Assembly: GCA_900318995.1 (NCBI GenBank)
Contig: ONMR01000011.1
Coordinates: 124,001-188,000, forward strand
Source of the DNA: an uncultured Prevotellaceae bacterium
GTDB lineage: Bacteria > Bacteroidota > Bacteroidia > Bacteroidales > Bacteroidaceae
DNA: 64,000 nucleotides
Direction: 5' to 3'
Below are positions 52,712 through 61,170 of the stretch, piece by piece. Position 1 is the stretch's first letter, and each line of letters opens with the position of its first letter. The position numbers and the translations under genes are program-made. A model generated the notes under the pieces. It searched no databases, had not been told where the DNA came from, and saw nothing but the letters and a program-made list of their open reading frames with translations.

Positions 52712-53866
52712 CTATTGGCCTTTCTCAATCATTTTATAAAACACCGCCCTCTTACGCACTATCTCAACATCCCTGAAATAGTTCCACTGTGACTGAACCT
52801 TGATGTTAGTCTCCAGTTCAGGATTTGACTCACCCATGATGATACCGGCATCCTTGGACCACTGGGTAAGCAATGCAAACGGCACCGCACTCACCCCCTT
52901 GTTCTGATACTCCGGCTTGACCGCCACAAAAAGCATCTCAAGGGTTGACGGATGCCTCCACTTGAGAGCCTTGATTATATGCCACCAACCCAGCGGGAAC
53001 AGACGGCCCCGGGCTTTCTGCAGGGCACGCGCTATGGAGAACATAGCCAGCGTACCGGCCACCATGTTATCATCCTTGTCCAGCACAAACACCGCCAGAC
53101 GCTTGTCAAGCAGCGGCACATAACGGCGGCTGAAATCCTCAATCTGCTTATCGGAGAACGCTGAGTATCCGTAGAGCGGGGCAAATGACTCATTCACCAG
53201 ATGAAACAGCTTGCGGGCATAAATCCTGGCCTCGGCATTCTTGCTGTGAGTGAACTTGGCCACATGCAGATTATAACGGTCCAGCACAATGTCTGTAAGA
53301 CGCGCCATCTTCTCGGGCACGCCGTAATTGGGGACATGACGCTCCACCCATTTGGCCGAAGGCTGCAGGCCCAAGCGCTCCATATGCTGCGGATAATAGG
53401 GATAGTTGTATATGGTAGCCATGGTGCCGATTATGTCAAATCCGTCGGTCAGCATCCCCTCCGGATCAAAATCGGTAAACCCGAACGGTCCCTCAAGGCG
53501 GTCCATCCCACGCTCCATACCCCATGCGGCAACCGCATCCAGCAACGCCCCGGATACGCGAATGTCATCAATGAAATCTATCCACCCGAACCTTACGGTC
53601 CTGACCTTCCACACCTCATTGGCCTTGCGGTTGATGATAGCGGCCACACGGCCAACTACCTTACCGTCTTTATAGGCCAGGAAAGGCTGTGCATCGCAGA
53701 ACTCAAAAGCGGCGTTCCTGGAAGGCATAAAGGAGTGTACCGTATCCCTTATCAGATCCGGTACGGCATAAGGATGGTTCCTGTAAAGCCGGATATTGAA
53801 CCGTGCAAACCGCCTCAGATCCCGGGCGCTTACAACCGGTACAACGGATATATTCCCATCAGCCAT
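52712..53866 (-). CDS. GNAT-fold acetyltransferase-like protein
   Basis: 384 residues from the ATG at 53866. Residues 40-160 contain an acyltransferase-like half (AAFEFCDAQPFLAYKDGKVVGRVAAI, WIDFIDD, LEGPFGFTDFDPEGML); the C-terminal half has a GNAT motif A-like stretch (STLEMLFVAVKPEYQNKGV). Proteins of this kind in Bacteroidota are annotated as GNAT family with unknown substrates. A TATCTTCG -7 element 27 nt upstream makes ATG 53866 the likely start; the frame's earlier TTG and GTG lie at the transcription start. parE follows after 16 nt, so a shared transcript is likely. Confidence 0.8.
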   Translation of the reverse strand: MADGNISVVPVVSARDLRRFARFNIRLYRNHPYAVPDLIRDTVHSFMPSRNAAFEFCDAQPFLAYKDGKVVGRVAAIINRKANEVWKVRTVRFGWIDFIDDIRVSGALLDAVAAWGMERGMDRLEGPFGFTDFDPEGMLTDGFDIIGTMATIYNYPYYPQHMERLGLQPSAKWVERHVPNYGVPEKMARLTDIVLDRYNLHVAKFTHSKNAEARIYARKLFHLVNESFAPLYGYSAFSDKQIEDFSRRYVPLLDKRLAVFVLDKDDNMVAGTLAMFSIARALQKARGRLFPLGWWHIIKALKWRHPSTLEMLFVAVKPEYQNKGVSAVPFALLTQWSKDAGIIMGESNPELETNIKVQSQWNYFRDVEIVRKRAVFYKMIEKGQ

Positions 53867-53892
53867 TATCTCCACTGCATTTTTCAATTCAG

Positions 53893-53900
53893 CGAAGATA
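53893..53900 (-). promoter_or_regulatory. -7 element of the GNAT-parE-coaD-S41 operon
   Basis: Minus-strand TATCTTCG, a match to TAnnTTCG, 26 nt before the start codon at 53866. Confidence 0.6.
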
Positions 53901-53933
53901 CAAAAAAATAATCAAGTTAGGAGCGGCTCTCCG

Positions 53934-55331
53934 TTACGGATTATCAACAGCCATTGAATCGTACTCCTGCCTGGCTGCATCAAGCAGACGGTGTATCTTG
54001 GGGTCGGCATTGAGGCGGGCCACCATGCAGGATGCCAGGATGCGGGCAGCGGTAATATCGGTAGCCCAGTGCTGGCCGGTTATGATACCGCTCTGCCCCA
54101 TGCGGTAGCCCAGCTGCAGGATATCGTCGGCACGATCCGGAGCTACCTGTGTAAGTATCAGCGCCAGCCCCCAGCCTATTTCTGACTCTACTGACGGATA
54201 TGATGATGAGAGCGGACTGTCTGCGCCGGCAAACGCGGTCTCGCCCAGCTGCACGTAGGGACGCTTGCGGAAATCCGATGCCGCAGCCAGGTCTGTGGCG
54301 TTGCGCATCAGAGCCTCGCGGCATTGGCTCATCAGGGCAGCCAGCGCAGAAGTATTGCGGGCATCAAGAGTCAGTCCCAACGGAGCGGAGAAAGCGCTCA
54401 GGAGCGCCTCCAGGCTGTAGTCGGCATCGGTCCTGGCCTGATTGCCGCGCCCGGTCATCCGCTCGGCCTTGGCTGCAAAATACTGTGCCACATCGCCGTA
54501 ATATCGGCTGCTGGCCGTATCTACAGGGACCGGGAGTATGCGGCGGCCATCGGGAGCATCGGCCCAGGCGGCCCCGGATGACGGCTTGCGGCCCGTCTTG
54601 TCATAATACTCGGCGTGGGCAGCCTCCATGTCGGTACGGAAATCCGGCACTGAGTGCATGGCAGCCACACAGGCCGCTGCGCACATATAACCCGCATCCA
54701 CATCGCTCTGGTAATGGGCCGACACAATGACGCGGCTTTCGCCATACTCGAATCCGCGGCGCAGTATGGTATCCTGGCAGTCGGGGGCCATCTCGGCCAG
54801 CACCAGAGCCGTGGCCATTCCTCTGGTGGTATGTCCCGACGGATATGAACCGCTGGTGCGCAGGCTCTCCAGCTGGTCTGAACGTCCGGTGGGGGTCTCA
54901 TTAAACTGGATTACCGGACGGATGCGCATATATTTCTCCTTGGGATTCTTGGATGCCTGCTCGGCAGTATGGTAACTGCGGGACATCAGGTTGTAAATGG
55001 CGGGAGTCTCGCTGCGGCTTATCTTTATACCCAACGCCTCTGAAAAAATCCTGGCCATCTCATAAGTACTGGATGCCGATTCCTGGCTGGCTCGCTCGCC
55101 GCGTTCGGTTGGACGAACGCTCTTGCCCCACTGCCACTGGACAAAATCATCGATATAGGCAACACTGCTTGTATCAGGCGGTGCAGGCAGAAAGACACCT
55201 CCGTCCGGCTGCTGCTCACGCTGAACGTAAAGATTGGCTGTACTGATTCTCTGTGGAAACTGGGCGTAGGAACCAAGTATGGGACACAGCATCAGTAATG
55301 ATGCCGAAAGCAAGCGGAAAGTCTTATTCAT
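53934..55331 (-). CDS. Tandem PAP2 (class A acid phosphatase-like) protein with a degenerate second domain
   Basis: 465 residues. Signal peptide (RLLSASLLMLCPILGSYAQ). Domain 1 (residues about 60-245) has the full PAP2 triad: RIRP (138-139), PSGHT (164-168) and SRx5Hx3D (Ser199, Arg200, His206, Asp210). Domain 2 (about 280-445) repeats the layout but its motifs have decayed: KRP is kept (356-358), PSGHT has become PSVES (379-383) and SRx5H has become SGx5H (Ser414, Gly415, His421). Domain 1 should be an active periplasmic phosphatase; domain 2 probably is not. The Ser/Ala-rich linker between them starts after DKTGRKPSS. The ATG at 55331 lies just downstream of tRNA-Met. Confidence 0.88.
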   Translation of the reverse strand: MNKTFRLLSASLLMLCPILGSYAQFPQRISTANLYVQREQQPDGGVFLPAPPDTSSVAYIDDFVQWQWGKSVRPTERGERASQESASSTYEMARIFSEALGIKISRSETPAIYNLMSRSYHTAEQASKNPKEKYMRIRPVIQFNETPTGRSDQLESLRTSGSYPSGHTTRGMATALVLAEMAPDCQDTILRRGFEYGESRVIVSAHYQSDVDAGYMCAAACVAAMHSVPDFRTDMEAAHAEYYDKTGRKPSSGAAWADAPDGRRILPVPVDTASSRYYGDVAQYFAAKAERMTGRGNQARTDADYSLEALLSAFSAPLGLTLDARNTSALAALMSQCREALMRNATDLAAASDFRKRPYVQLGETAFAGADSPLSSSYPSVESEIGWGLALILTQVAPDRADDILQLGYRMGQSGIITGQHWATDITAARILASCMVARLNADPKIHRLLDAARQEYDSMAVDNP

Positions 55332-55339
55332 AAACACAA

Positions 55340-55363
55340 AAACCATTCCCTTGAGAATGGTTT
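55340..55363 (-). terminator. Hairpin after tRNA-Met
   Basis: AAACCATTC and GAATGGTTT pair over 9 bp with loop CCTTGA; on the minus strand a T run follows. It sits between tRNA-Met and the start codon of the PAP2 gene, so it could also act as an attenuator of that gene. Confidence 0.65.
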
Positions 55364-55364
55364 G

Positions 55365-55438
55365 TGGGCCATCTAGGGCTTGAACCTAGGACCTCCAGAT
55401 TATGAGTCTGTTGCTCTAACCAACTGAGCTAAAAGCCC
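55365..55438 (-). tRNA. tRNA-Met (anticodon CAT)
   Basis: Minus strand 55438 to 55365. Acceptor GGGCTTT pairs with ATGGCCC apart from one mismatch at position 6-67 and one G-U. D arm AGCTCAG, anticodon loop CTCATAA in a CAGA/TCTG stem, T arm CTAGG/CCTAG with TTCAAGC. The acceptor is not of initiator type, so elongator Met is likely; tRNA-Ile2 with the same CAT cannot be ruled out. Confidence 0.88.
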
Positions 55439-55492
55439 GTTGAAAGAATCACCGGCCCTTGGCCGATTGCTTCATTCGGGTGCAAAAGTACG

Positions 55493-55500
55493 CCAATAAC
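55493..55500 (-). promoter_or_regulatory. -7 element of tRNA-Met
   Basis: Minus-strand TACTTTTG followed by CACCCG, the same context as the tRNA-Lys promoter. A TTG lies 22 nt upstream. Confidence 0.6.
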
Positions 55501-55553
55501 CTGAATTTGCAAAGTTTTGGAGCAAAAAATTCCTCTACCCCGCGTATCTTCAC

Positions 55554-55561
55554 TACTTTTG
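55554..55561 (+). promoter_or_regulatory. -7 element of ribF operon
   Basis: TACTTTTG matches TAnnTTTG, 19 nt before the ribF ATG. Confidence 0.6.
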
Positions 55562-55580
55562 CAGTCTGAAACAGAACCCT

Positions 55581-56495
55581 ATGACCATACCCGATCCGCA
55601 AAGTAACAGATATGCCGCCACGATAGGTTTTTTTGACGGAGTCCATATGGGGCACGTACACCTTCTGGAGGAACTCAAGAGCATCGCCAGGGAGCGAGGC
55701 ATCAAGAGTATGGCCATAACTTTCCCCGAGCATCCCCGCCAGATTCTGCAGTCCGATTACCGCCCGCGTCTGCTCTCAACACCGGAGGATAAGATGCGCC
55801 AGTTGGAACGGACCGGCATTGACTACTGCTTCCCGCTACACTTCACCACTGCGCTTGCAGCACAGGATGCCCGCACATTCATGACAGATTTCCTGCAAAA
55901 GAAACTGGGAGTAAGCACTCTGCTTGTAGGACATGACCACCACTTTGGCCATGACACAAGTCTGACGGCCGATGATTACCGCCGCATAGGTGATGAGATA
56001 GGCATGGAGGTAATACCGGCCGATGCGTATCTCTATAAGGGTGCACCTGTAAGCAGTTCCAGGATACGACGTGAACTTGTGGCCGGAAACGTCAAGGATG
56101 CAGGTGAAATGTTAGGTTATCGCTACACCATAAGCGGTACTGTAATCCACGGCCTGCAGAACGGGCGTAAGATGGGATTCCCTACAGCAAACCTGGGCCC
56201 GTACTGCGAATTCATGCAGATTCCGGCCGACGGAGTCTACTCGGCTCTGGCAACAGTTGACGGAGAGACATGGCCGGCAATGCTCAACATAGGGTTCCGC
56301 CCCACATTCCAGGGCAACGCCCGCACCATCGAGGCCCACCTGCTGGGATTTGACCGCGATATATACTTCCATGAGCTAAAGCTGGAATTCGTGGACTATC
56401 TGCGTCCCGAACGCCGGTTCTCATCGCCGCAGCAGCTTGCAGCCCAGCTGGAGGCTGACCGCAACAAAGTAAGACAAACAGTAAACATCAGATAA
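55581..56495 (+). CDS. ribF: Bifunctional riboflavin kinase/FAD synthetase
   Basis: 304 residues. N-terminal FAD synthetase (nucleotidyltransferase fold): ATIGFFDGVHMGHVHLL, LLVGHDHHFG and APVSSSRIRREL. C-terminal riboflavin kinase: RYTISGTVIHGLQNGRKMG with FPTANL and DGVYSALATVDG, then HLLGFDRDIY. It makes FMN and FAD from riboflavin. A CPBP protease gene begins 1 nt after the stop. Confidence 0.97.
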   Translation: MTIPDPQSNRYAATIGFFDGVHMGHVHLLEELKSIARERGIKSMAITFPEHPRQILQSDYRPRLLSTPEDKMRQLERTGIDYCFPLHFTTALAAQDARTFMTDFLQKKLGVSTLLVGHDHHFGHDTSLTADDYRRIGDEIGMEVIPADAYLYKGAPVSSSRIRRELVAGNVKDAGEMLGYRYTISGTVIHGLQNGRKMGFPTANLGPYCEFMQIPADGVYSALATVDGETWPAMLNIGFRPTFQGNARTIEAHLLGFDRDIYFHELKLEFVDYLRPERRFSSPQQLAAQLEADRNKVRQTVNIR

Positions 56496-56496
56496 A

Positions 56497-57336
56497 ATGG
56501 AAAAGATTAAAAAAACACTCATATCGATAGGCATATTCCTTGCCTCTCAGATTGTTGTTTCAACCATATTCGTGATTGCCGGCGTAATGCAGGGTATGGA
56601 TATAAAAACGGCCGTCAACTCCACTCTGGGAATGGCACTTCTGATATCGGACCTTCTGACAATCATCCTGCTTCTGTTATTGAAATTCTGCCGTTTCAAA
56701 GAGCTGTTCAAGAAAGTTCCTGCCGATGTGCTGCTCATATCCATCGTCTTTGCTCTGAGCGGTATGTATGCCGTGGAGTTCCTATCATCGGCATTTGAGA
56801 TCCCCAACAAACTGGAAGAGCAGTTCCAGGCATTAGCCGGGACAATCTCCGGATTTCTGGGCGTATGCATAATAGGTCCGGTCATGGAGGAGATGATAAT
56901 GCGGCGTGTCATACTCAAAGAGATAGCCAAAGCCACCAAGAGTATGTGGTGGGGCATCATAATCTCATCGGCACTCTTCGCCATCATACATCTCAATCCT
57001 ATACAGGTGGTGTTCGCAATGCCGGCCGGTATCTTTTTGGGATGGATATACTGCAAGACAAAAAGCCTGCTCGTTCCCATATGCATTCATATCATCAACA
57101 ACACCATATCATTCATACTGATGAGTGTGGGCTATGAGAGCCAGTTAAGTCTTGACAGTACGTTTGGTGTCATACTGCTGATAGTATTGATCCTGATATC
57201 AACAGTATCATGTATCTGGATAGTCAGATACTACAATAAGCACAATCAGGAGCAGGAGCTCCGGCAAGCCGCAGAGGCAGAGCCCGCCAAGGAACCGGTA
57301 AAGGGTGCCTTTGAGGGAAACAGCTACGACAAGTAA
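56497..57336 (+). CDS. CPBP family intramembrane metalloprotease
   Basis: 279 residues. About seven membrane helices. The catalytic Glu pair is in GPVMEEMIMRRVIL (EExxxR), with the later His motifs in ALFAIIHLNPIQ and ICIHIINNT: the CPBP/Abi (type II CAAX protease-like) arrangement. It may cleave membrane proteins; bacterial targets are mostly unknown. The C-terminal cytoplasmic tail is charged, rich in Glu and Ala (QELRQAAEAEPAKEPVK). It shares a transcript with ribF. Its stop and that of convergent argB are directly adjacent with no gap. Confidence 0.88.
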   Translation: MEKIKKTLISIGIFLASQIVVSTIFVIAGVMQGMDIKTAVNSTLGMALLISDLLTIILLLLLKFCRFKELFKKVPADVLLISIVFALSGMYAVEFLSSAFEIPNKLEEQFQALAGTISGFLGVCIIGPVMEEMIMRRVILKEIAKATKSMWWGIIISSALFAIIHLNPIQVVFAMPAGIFLGWIYCKTKSLLVPICIHIINNTISFILMSVGYESQLSLDSTFGVILLIVLILISTVSCIWIVRYYNKHNQEQELRQAAEAEPAKEPVKGAFEGNSYDK

Positions 57337-58110
57337 TCAGAGTGCGATAGTAGTTCCCGTAAGTTTGTCCAGTGACTCAGCCTTGGTAATCAGGACCGAT
57401 GACACTCCGGCCTGCAGCGCATTGAATGCGTTCTGGATCTTGGGAATCATGCCGCCGCTTATGGTGCCGTCCTGCACCAGACGCGGGAAGTCATAATATG
57501 AGATATATGGTATGACGCTGCCCTCATCGTCCTCATGCAGCAGCACTCCGGGTTTCTCAAAGCAGTATATCAGCGTTACCTTAAAATATGATGCCAGAGC
57601 CTTGGCTGCCTCGCCGGCAATGGTGTCGGCATTCGTGTTTAGGAGCTGGCCCTTTCCGTCATGCGTGAGCGGAGCCAGTACCGGAACCACACCGTTCTCA
57701 ATCAGATTGGCCAGAAAGCCTGCATTGACAGACTTGACATCGCCTACAAATCCGTAGTCTATATCCTTGACCGGTCGTTTATCGGAACACATAACGTTGC
57801 AGTCGGTTCCCGTAAGTCCGATGGCGTTTACGCCCTTGGCCTGAAGTTTAGCAACAATATTCTTATTGACCAGACCGCCATATACCATTGTCACCACATC
57901 CAGCATATCGGCATCGGTGATACGGCGACCGTCCACCATCTTGCTCTCAATGCCCAGACGGCTGGCCATAGCTGTTGCCGAACGGCCACCTCCATGAACC
58001 AGTAGCTTATCGCCGGGTATAGCCTTGAAGTCCGTGAGTAAACGCTCCAAGGTCTCAGGCTGTTCTACTATCTTGCCGCCCACCTTTACTATGACAAGTG
58101 ACTTTTTCAT
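57337..58110 (-). CDS. argB: Acetylglutamate kinase
   Basis: 257 residues. Amino-acid-kinase fold: VIVKVGGKIVEQPET, LLVHGGGRSATAMASRLG, and the arginine-pathway motif NTNADTIAGEAAKALAS. The C-terminal part has GTISGGMIPKIQNAFNAL. It phosphorylates N-acetylglutamate, the second step of arginine synthesis. No other arg genes lie nearby. It starts 11 nt after aroK, so it ends a topA-aroK-argB transcript. Confidence 0.97.
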   Translation of the reverse strand: MKKSLVIVKVGGKIVEQPETLERLLTDFKAIPGDKLLVHGGGRSATAMASRLGIESKMVDGRRITDADMLDVVTMVYGGLVNKNIVAKLQAKGVNAIGLTGTDCNVMCSDKRPVKDIDYGFVGDVKSVNAGFLANLIENGVVPVLAPLTHDGKGQLLNTNADTIAGEAAKALASYFKVTLIYCFEKPGVLLHEDDEGSVIPYISYYDFPRLVQDGTISGGMIPKIQNAFNALQAGVSSVLITKAESLDKLTGTTIAL

Positions 58111-58121
58111 ATATGGTCTGA

Positions 58122-58652
58122 TTATTTCAATTTCAACAGTTGTTCTATGTAATCCACAGTCTCGGATATCTGGTCACGTGACTCCAGACGGTCGCCGGGA
58201 CAGATATATTCCGCTTTCAGGTAACCGGGCTCACGGCGTGCGGTCTCACTCTCTATGAACAAGGCCAACTCCTGATCATTCTTGGAGGCTATCAGCGGCC
58301 TCTGCGAACGGGCCGCCTTGAGACGACGCAGCAGAGTATCGTTGTTACACTTCAGATAAACGGTCTGGCCATGCTGAAGCATATACTCCATATTGTCGCC
58401 GATAAGCGGGGTTGAACCGCCACATGACACAATTACATCATCAAACTCTCCTACCTCCCGCAGCAACCGGCTCTCTATCTCCCTGAATCCCTGTTCTCCC
58501 CTGGAGGCGAATATCTGGGTGACACTCTTCATGAACCGGCTCTCGATATACTGGTCCAGATCAATGAAAGAGACTCCCAGGTCCTTTGCCAAGGCTTTGC
58601 CAAGGGTGGTTTTTCCAGCCCCCATAAAGCCCATTAGGAAAACCCGTACCAT
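58122..58652 (-). CDS. aroK: Shikimate kinase
   Basis: 176 residues. P-loop GFMGAGKTTLG at the N-terminus, IDLDQYIESR (substrate Asp), FREIESRLL, VSCGGSTPL and the lid RSQRPLI. It phosphorylates shikimate in aromatic amino-acid synthesis. The ATG at 58652 is 8 nt after the topA stop and gives the standard N-terminus (VRVFLMGFMG); the longer open frame overlaps topA and was rejected. Confidence 0.96.
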   Translation of the reverse strand: MVRVFLMGFMGAGKTTLGKALAKDLGVSFIDLDQYIESRFMKSVTQIFASRGEQGFREIESRLLREVGEFDDVIVSCGGSTPLIGDNMEYMLQHGQTVYLKCNNDTLLRRLKAARSQRPLIASKNDQELALFIESETARREPGYLKAEYICPGDRLESRDQISETVDYIEQLLKLK

Positions 58653-58660
58653 CTGTGGGA

Positions 58661-61003
58661 TCAGCTTTTCTTTGTCTTGAAAATACGGCGCTTTGGAGCA
58701 GAACCTGTCTTTTCTATCTGACGCTTGATAATGTCCATGCACTCATCCTCGGTCAATGTGGTGGGATCTGTGCTCTTGGGAATCTTGTAGTTGCTGCCCT
58801 GATATGCTATATAAGCTCCGTAACGGCCATTCATAACCTCAATTTCAGAATTGCCGGGGAATGTCTTGAGAACCTTCTTGGATTCCGAGTCGCGCTTGTT
58901 AAGAATCAGGCTGACTGCCTCATCAAGAGTTATGGTAAGAGGGTCGGCTACACCGCCAAGTGACACATAGAACTTGTCATGACGGATATAGGGGCCGAAT
59001 CTGCCGGTACCCACACTCACGGTACTGCCCTCAAACTCACCCAATGTGCGCGGCAGACGGAACAGTTCCAGAGCCTCTTCGAGAGTAATTGTCTCAATGG
59101 TCTGACCTTTTTTCATCTGGGCAAAACGTGGCTTGTCCTCATCTTCGGCACTGCCTATCTGGACAATGGGGCCATAACGTCCAATCTTGACCGACACCGG
59201 CTTGCCCGATATGGGATCTGAACCTAGTATGCGCTCGCCTACCTTATGCTCGTTCTTAAGAGTCATGGCGTTGTTTACAGCCGGGCTGAACTTTTCATAG
59301 AATGCGCTGATGACGCTCTTCCACTGCTTATCTCCCTCAGCAATGTCATCAAACTCCTTCTCTACCTGAGCGGTAAAGTTATAGTTCATTATATCAGGGA
59401 AATACTCTATCAGGAAATCATTCACCACCATACCTATATCGGTAGGAACCAGTTTTGATTTCTCAGATCCGTAGACCTCGGTTATTTTCTGCTCCCTGAT
59501 ATCACCGTTTTCCAGTCGCAACATGTCACACTCGCGCTTGCTGCCTTCTATATCCTCACGCAGCACATACTCGCGTTGCTGTATGGTGCCGATTGTAGGA
59601 GCATATGTTGAAGGACGGCCGATACCCAGTTCCTCCATCTTATGGACCAGGGCAGCCTCGTTGAAACGCTGCGGGTGTTGGGTAAAACGCTCATAAGCAG
59701 AGATCTGGTTGAAATCCAGGACCTGTCCCTTGGTGAAGCCGGGAAGTCCCTGTATCTCCTGCGGCTCAACGGCATCATCGTCACGGCTCTCACGGTATAC
59801 ACGGAGGAATCCGTCAAAATTAATTGTTTCGCCCGATACCGTGAACTCTCCTTCAATCTTTGGAGATGTAATGGAGACCGTAGTCTTTTCTATCTCGGCA
59901 TCAGCCATCTGTGAAGCTATGGTGCGTTTCCAGATAAGCTCGTACAGTCTCTTTTCGGGAGCGGTTCCATCTATGGTCTGATTATCCATATATGTAGGAC
60001 GTATAGCCTCATGAGCTTCCTGAGCACCCTTGGTCTTCTGAGTATACTGACGGCTCTTTACATACTCTTCGCCCATTGATTCGCCGATAACCTTGCGGCA
60101 TGAGTCAATGCAAAGGGTTGATAGGTTGACAGAGTCTGTACGCATATATGTAATCTTACCGGACTCATAAAGCCGCTGTGCCAACATCATGGTCTGCATT
60201 ACGGTGAAACCGAATTTCCTGGTTGCCTCCTGCTGCATGGTTGATGTAGTGAACGGTGGAGCCGGAAGTTTGCGGATGGGCTTGGTGGTAATGTCGCTTA
60301 CTGAGAACTTTGCATCCCTGCATTTTTCCAGGAATGCCTTTGCCTCCTTCTTGGTCTTGAAACGTCCGTTGTAATCAGCACGTATGTCCTGCTGGGTTCC
60401 GCCGTTGTCAACCTTGAATATAGCAACGACCTTATAAGATGCTTCGGGCACAAAATCCTTGATTTCCCGTTCACGCTCAACTATCAGTCGTACTGCAACA
60501 GACTGGACACGACCTGCAGAGAGTGACGGCTTGACCTTACGCCACAGGATCGGGGACAGTTTGAAACCCACTATACGGTCCAATACCCTTCGGGCCTGCT
60601 GCGCATACACCAGATTGGTGTCGATATCACGCGGAGTCTCTATGGCATGAAGTATGGCATTTTTGGTAATTTCGTGGAATACTATACGTTTGGTCTTTTC
60701 AGGCTTCAGTCCCAAAGTCTCAAACAGATGCCAGCTGATGGCCTCTCCTTCACGGTCCTCATCGGATGCAAGCCAAACCATTTCGGCTTTCTTGGCAGCG
60801 TCCTTGAGATCACTCACTACCTTCTTCTTGTCGGCCGGTATCTCATATATCGGTTCGAATGTATCTATATTAATACTGAGGTCTTTTTTCTTCAGGTCAC
60901 AGATATGACCGTAACTTGACATTACCTTGTAATCTGCTCCCAAAAACTTCTCAATTGTCTTGGCTTTGGCCGGAGACTCAACAATAACAAGATTCTTCTG
61001 CAT
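58661..61003 (-). CDS. topA: DNA topoisomerase I
   Basis: 780 residues. TOPRIM domain at the N-terminus (NLVIVESPAKAKTIEKFLG, LASDEDREGEAISWHL), then the type IA core with the catalytic Tyr region KITYMRTDSVNLS, and ARRVLDRIVGFKLSPILW. The C-terminal third has topoisomerase repeat modules (KIGRYGPIVQIG, TGRFGPYIRH, MNGRYGAYIAY) without zinc cysteines, ending with a basic tail. It relaxes negative supercoils. A TACTTTTG element 30 nt upstream marks its promoter. Confidence 0.97.
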   Translation of the reverse strand: MQKNLVIVESPAKAKTIEKFLGADYKVMSSYGHICDLKKKDLSINIDTFEPIYEIPADKKKVVSDLKDAAKKAEMVWLASDEDREGEAISWHLFETLGLKPEKTKRIVFHEITKNAILHAIETPRDIDTNLVYAQQARRVLDRIVGFKLSPILWRKVKPSLSAGRVQSVAVRLIVEREREIKDFVPEASYKVVAIFKVDNGGTQQDIRADYNGRFKTKKEAKAFLEKCRDAKFSVSDITTKPIRKLPAPPFTTSTMQQEATRKFGFTVMQTMMLAQRLYESGKITYMRTDSVNLSTLCIDSCRKVIGESMGEEYVKSRQYTQKTKGAQEAHEAIRPTYMDNQTIDGTAPEKRLYELIWKRTIASQMADAEIEKTTVSITSPKIEGEFTVSGETINFDGFLRVYRESRDDDAVEPQEIQGLPGFTKGQVLDFNQISAYERFTQHPQRFNEAALVHKMEELGIGRPSTYAPTIGTIQQREYVLREDIEGSKRECDMLRLENGDIREQKITEVYGSEKSKLVPTDIGMVVNDFLIEYFPDIMNYNFTAQVEKEFDDIAEGDKQWKSVISAFYEKFSPAVNNAMTLKNEHKVGERILGSDPISGKPVSVKIGRYGPIVQIGSAEDEDKPRFAQMKKGQTIETITLEEALELFRLPRTLGEFEGSTVSVGTGRFGPYIRHDKFYVSLGGVADPLTITLDEAVSLILNKRDSESKKVLKTFPGNSEIEVMNGRYGAYIAYQGSNYKIPKSTDPTTLTEDECMDIIKRQIEKTGSAPKRRIFKTKKS

Positions 61004-61033
61004 GATATTTCTGTTTTTGCTCTAAAGGCGCGG

Positions 61034-61041
61034 CAAAAGTA
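61034..61041 (-). promoter_or_regulatory. -7 element of topA-aroK-argB operon
   Basis: Minus-strand TACTTTTG matches TAnnTTTG, 30 nt before the topA ATG. Confidence 0.6.
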
Positions 61042-61062
61042 GAATAAAAAAAACATATAGAA

Positions 61063-61100
61063 AAGGTGGACGCGCATAAAAAAAACATGCACTCCACCTT
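61063..61100 (-). terminator. Hairpin downstream of the barrel protein gene
   Basis: AAGGTGGA (61063-61070) pairs with TCCACCTT (61093-61100), with a further GCAT/ATGC pair inside and a poly-A/T loop. It lies 70 nt past the stop of the minus-strand barrel gene and just before the topA promoter. Confidence 0.6.
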
Positions 61101-61170
61101 ATTAATTTATAATTAATAAAAAAGTGACAAGGCCTGAGGCCAACAACAAGCTGACGGTCTGACCTTTATG

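Noticed and set aside
58653-58742. N-terminal extension of aroK
   Set aside because: It overlaps the end of topA; the kinase fold begins at VRVFLMGFMG.
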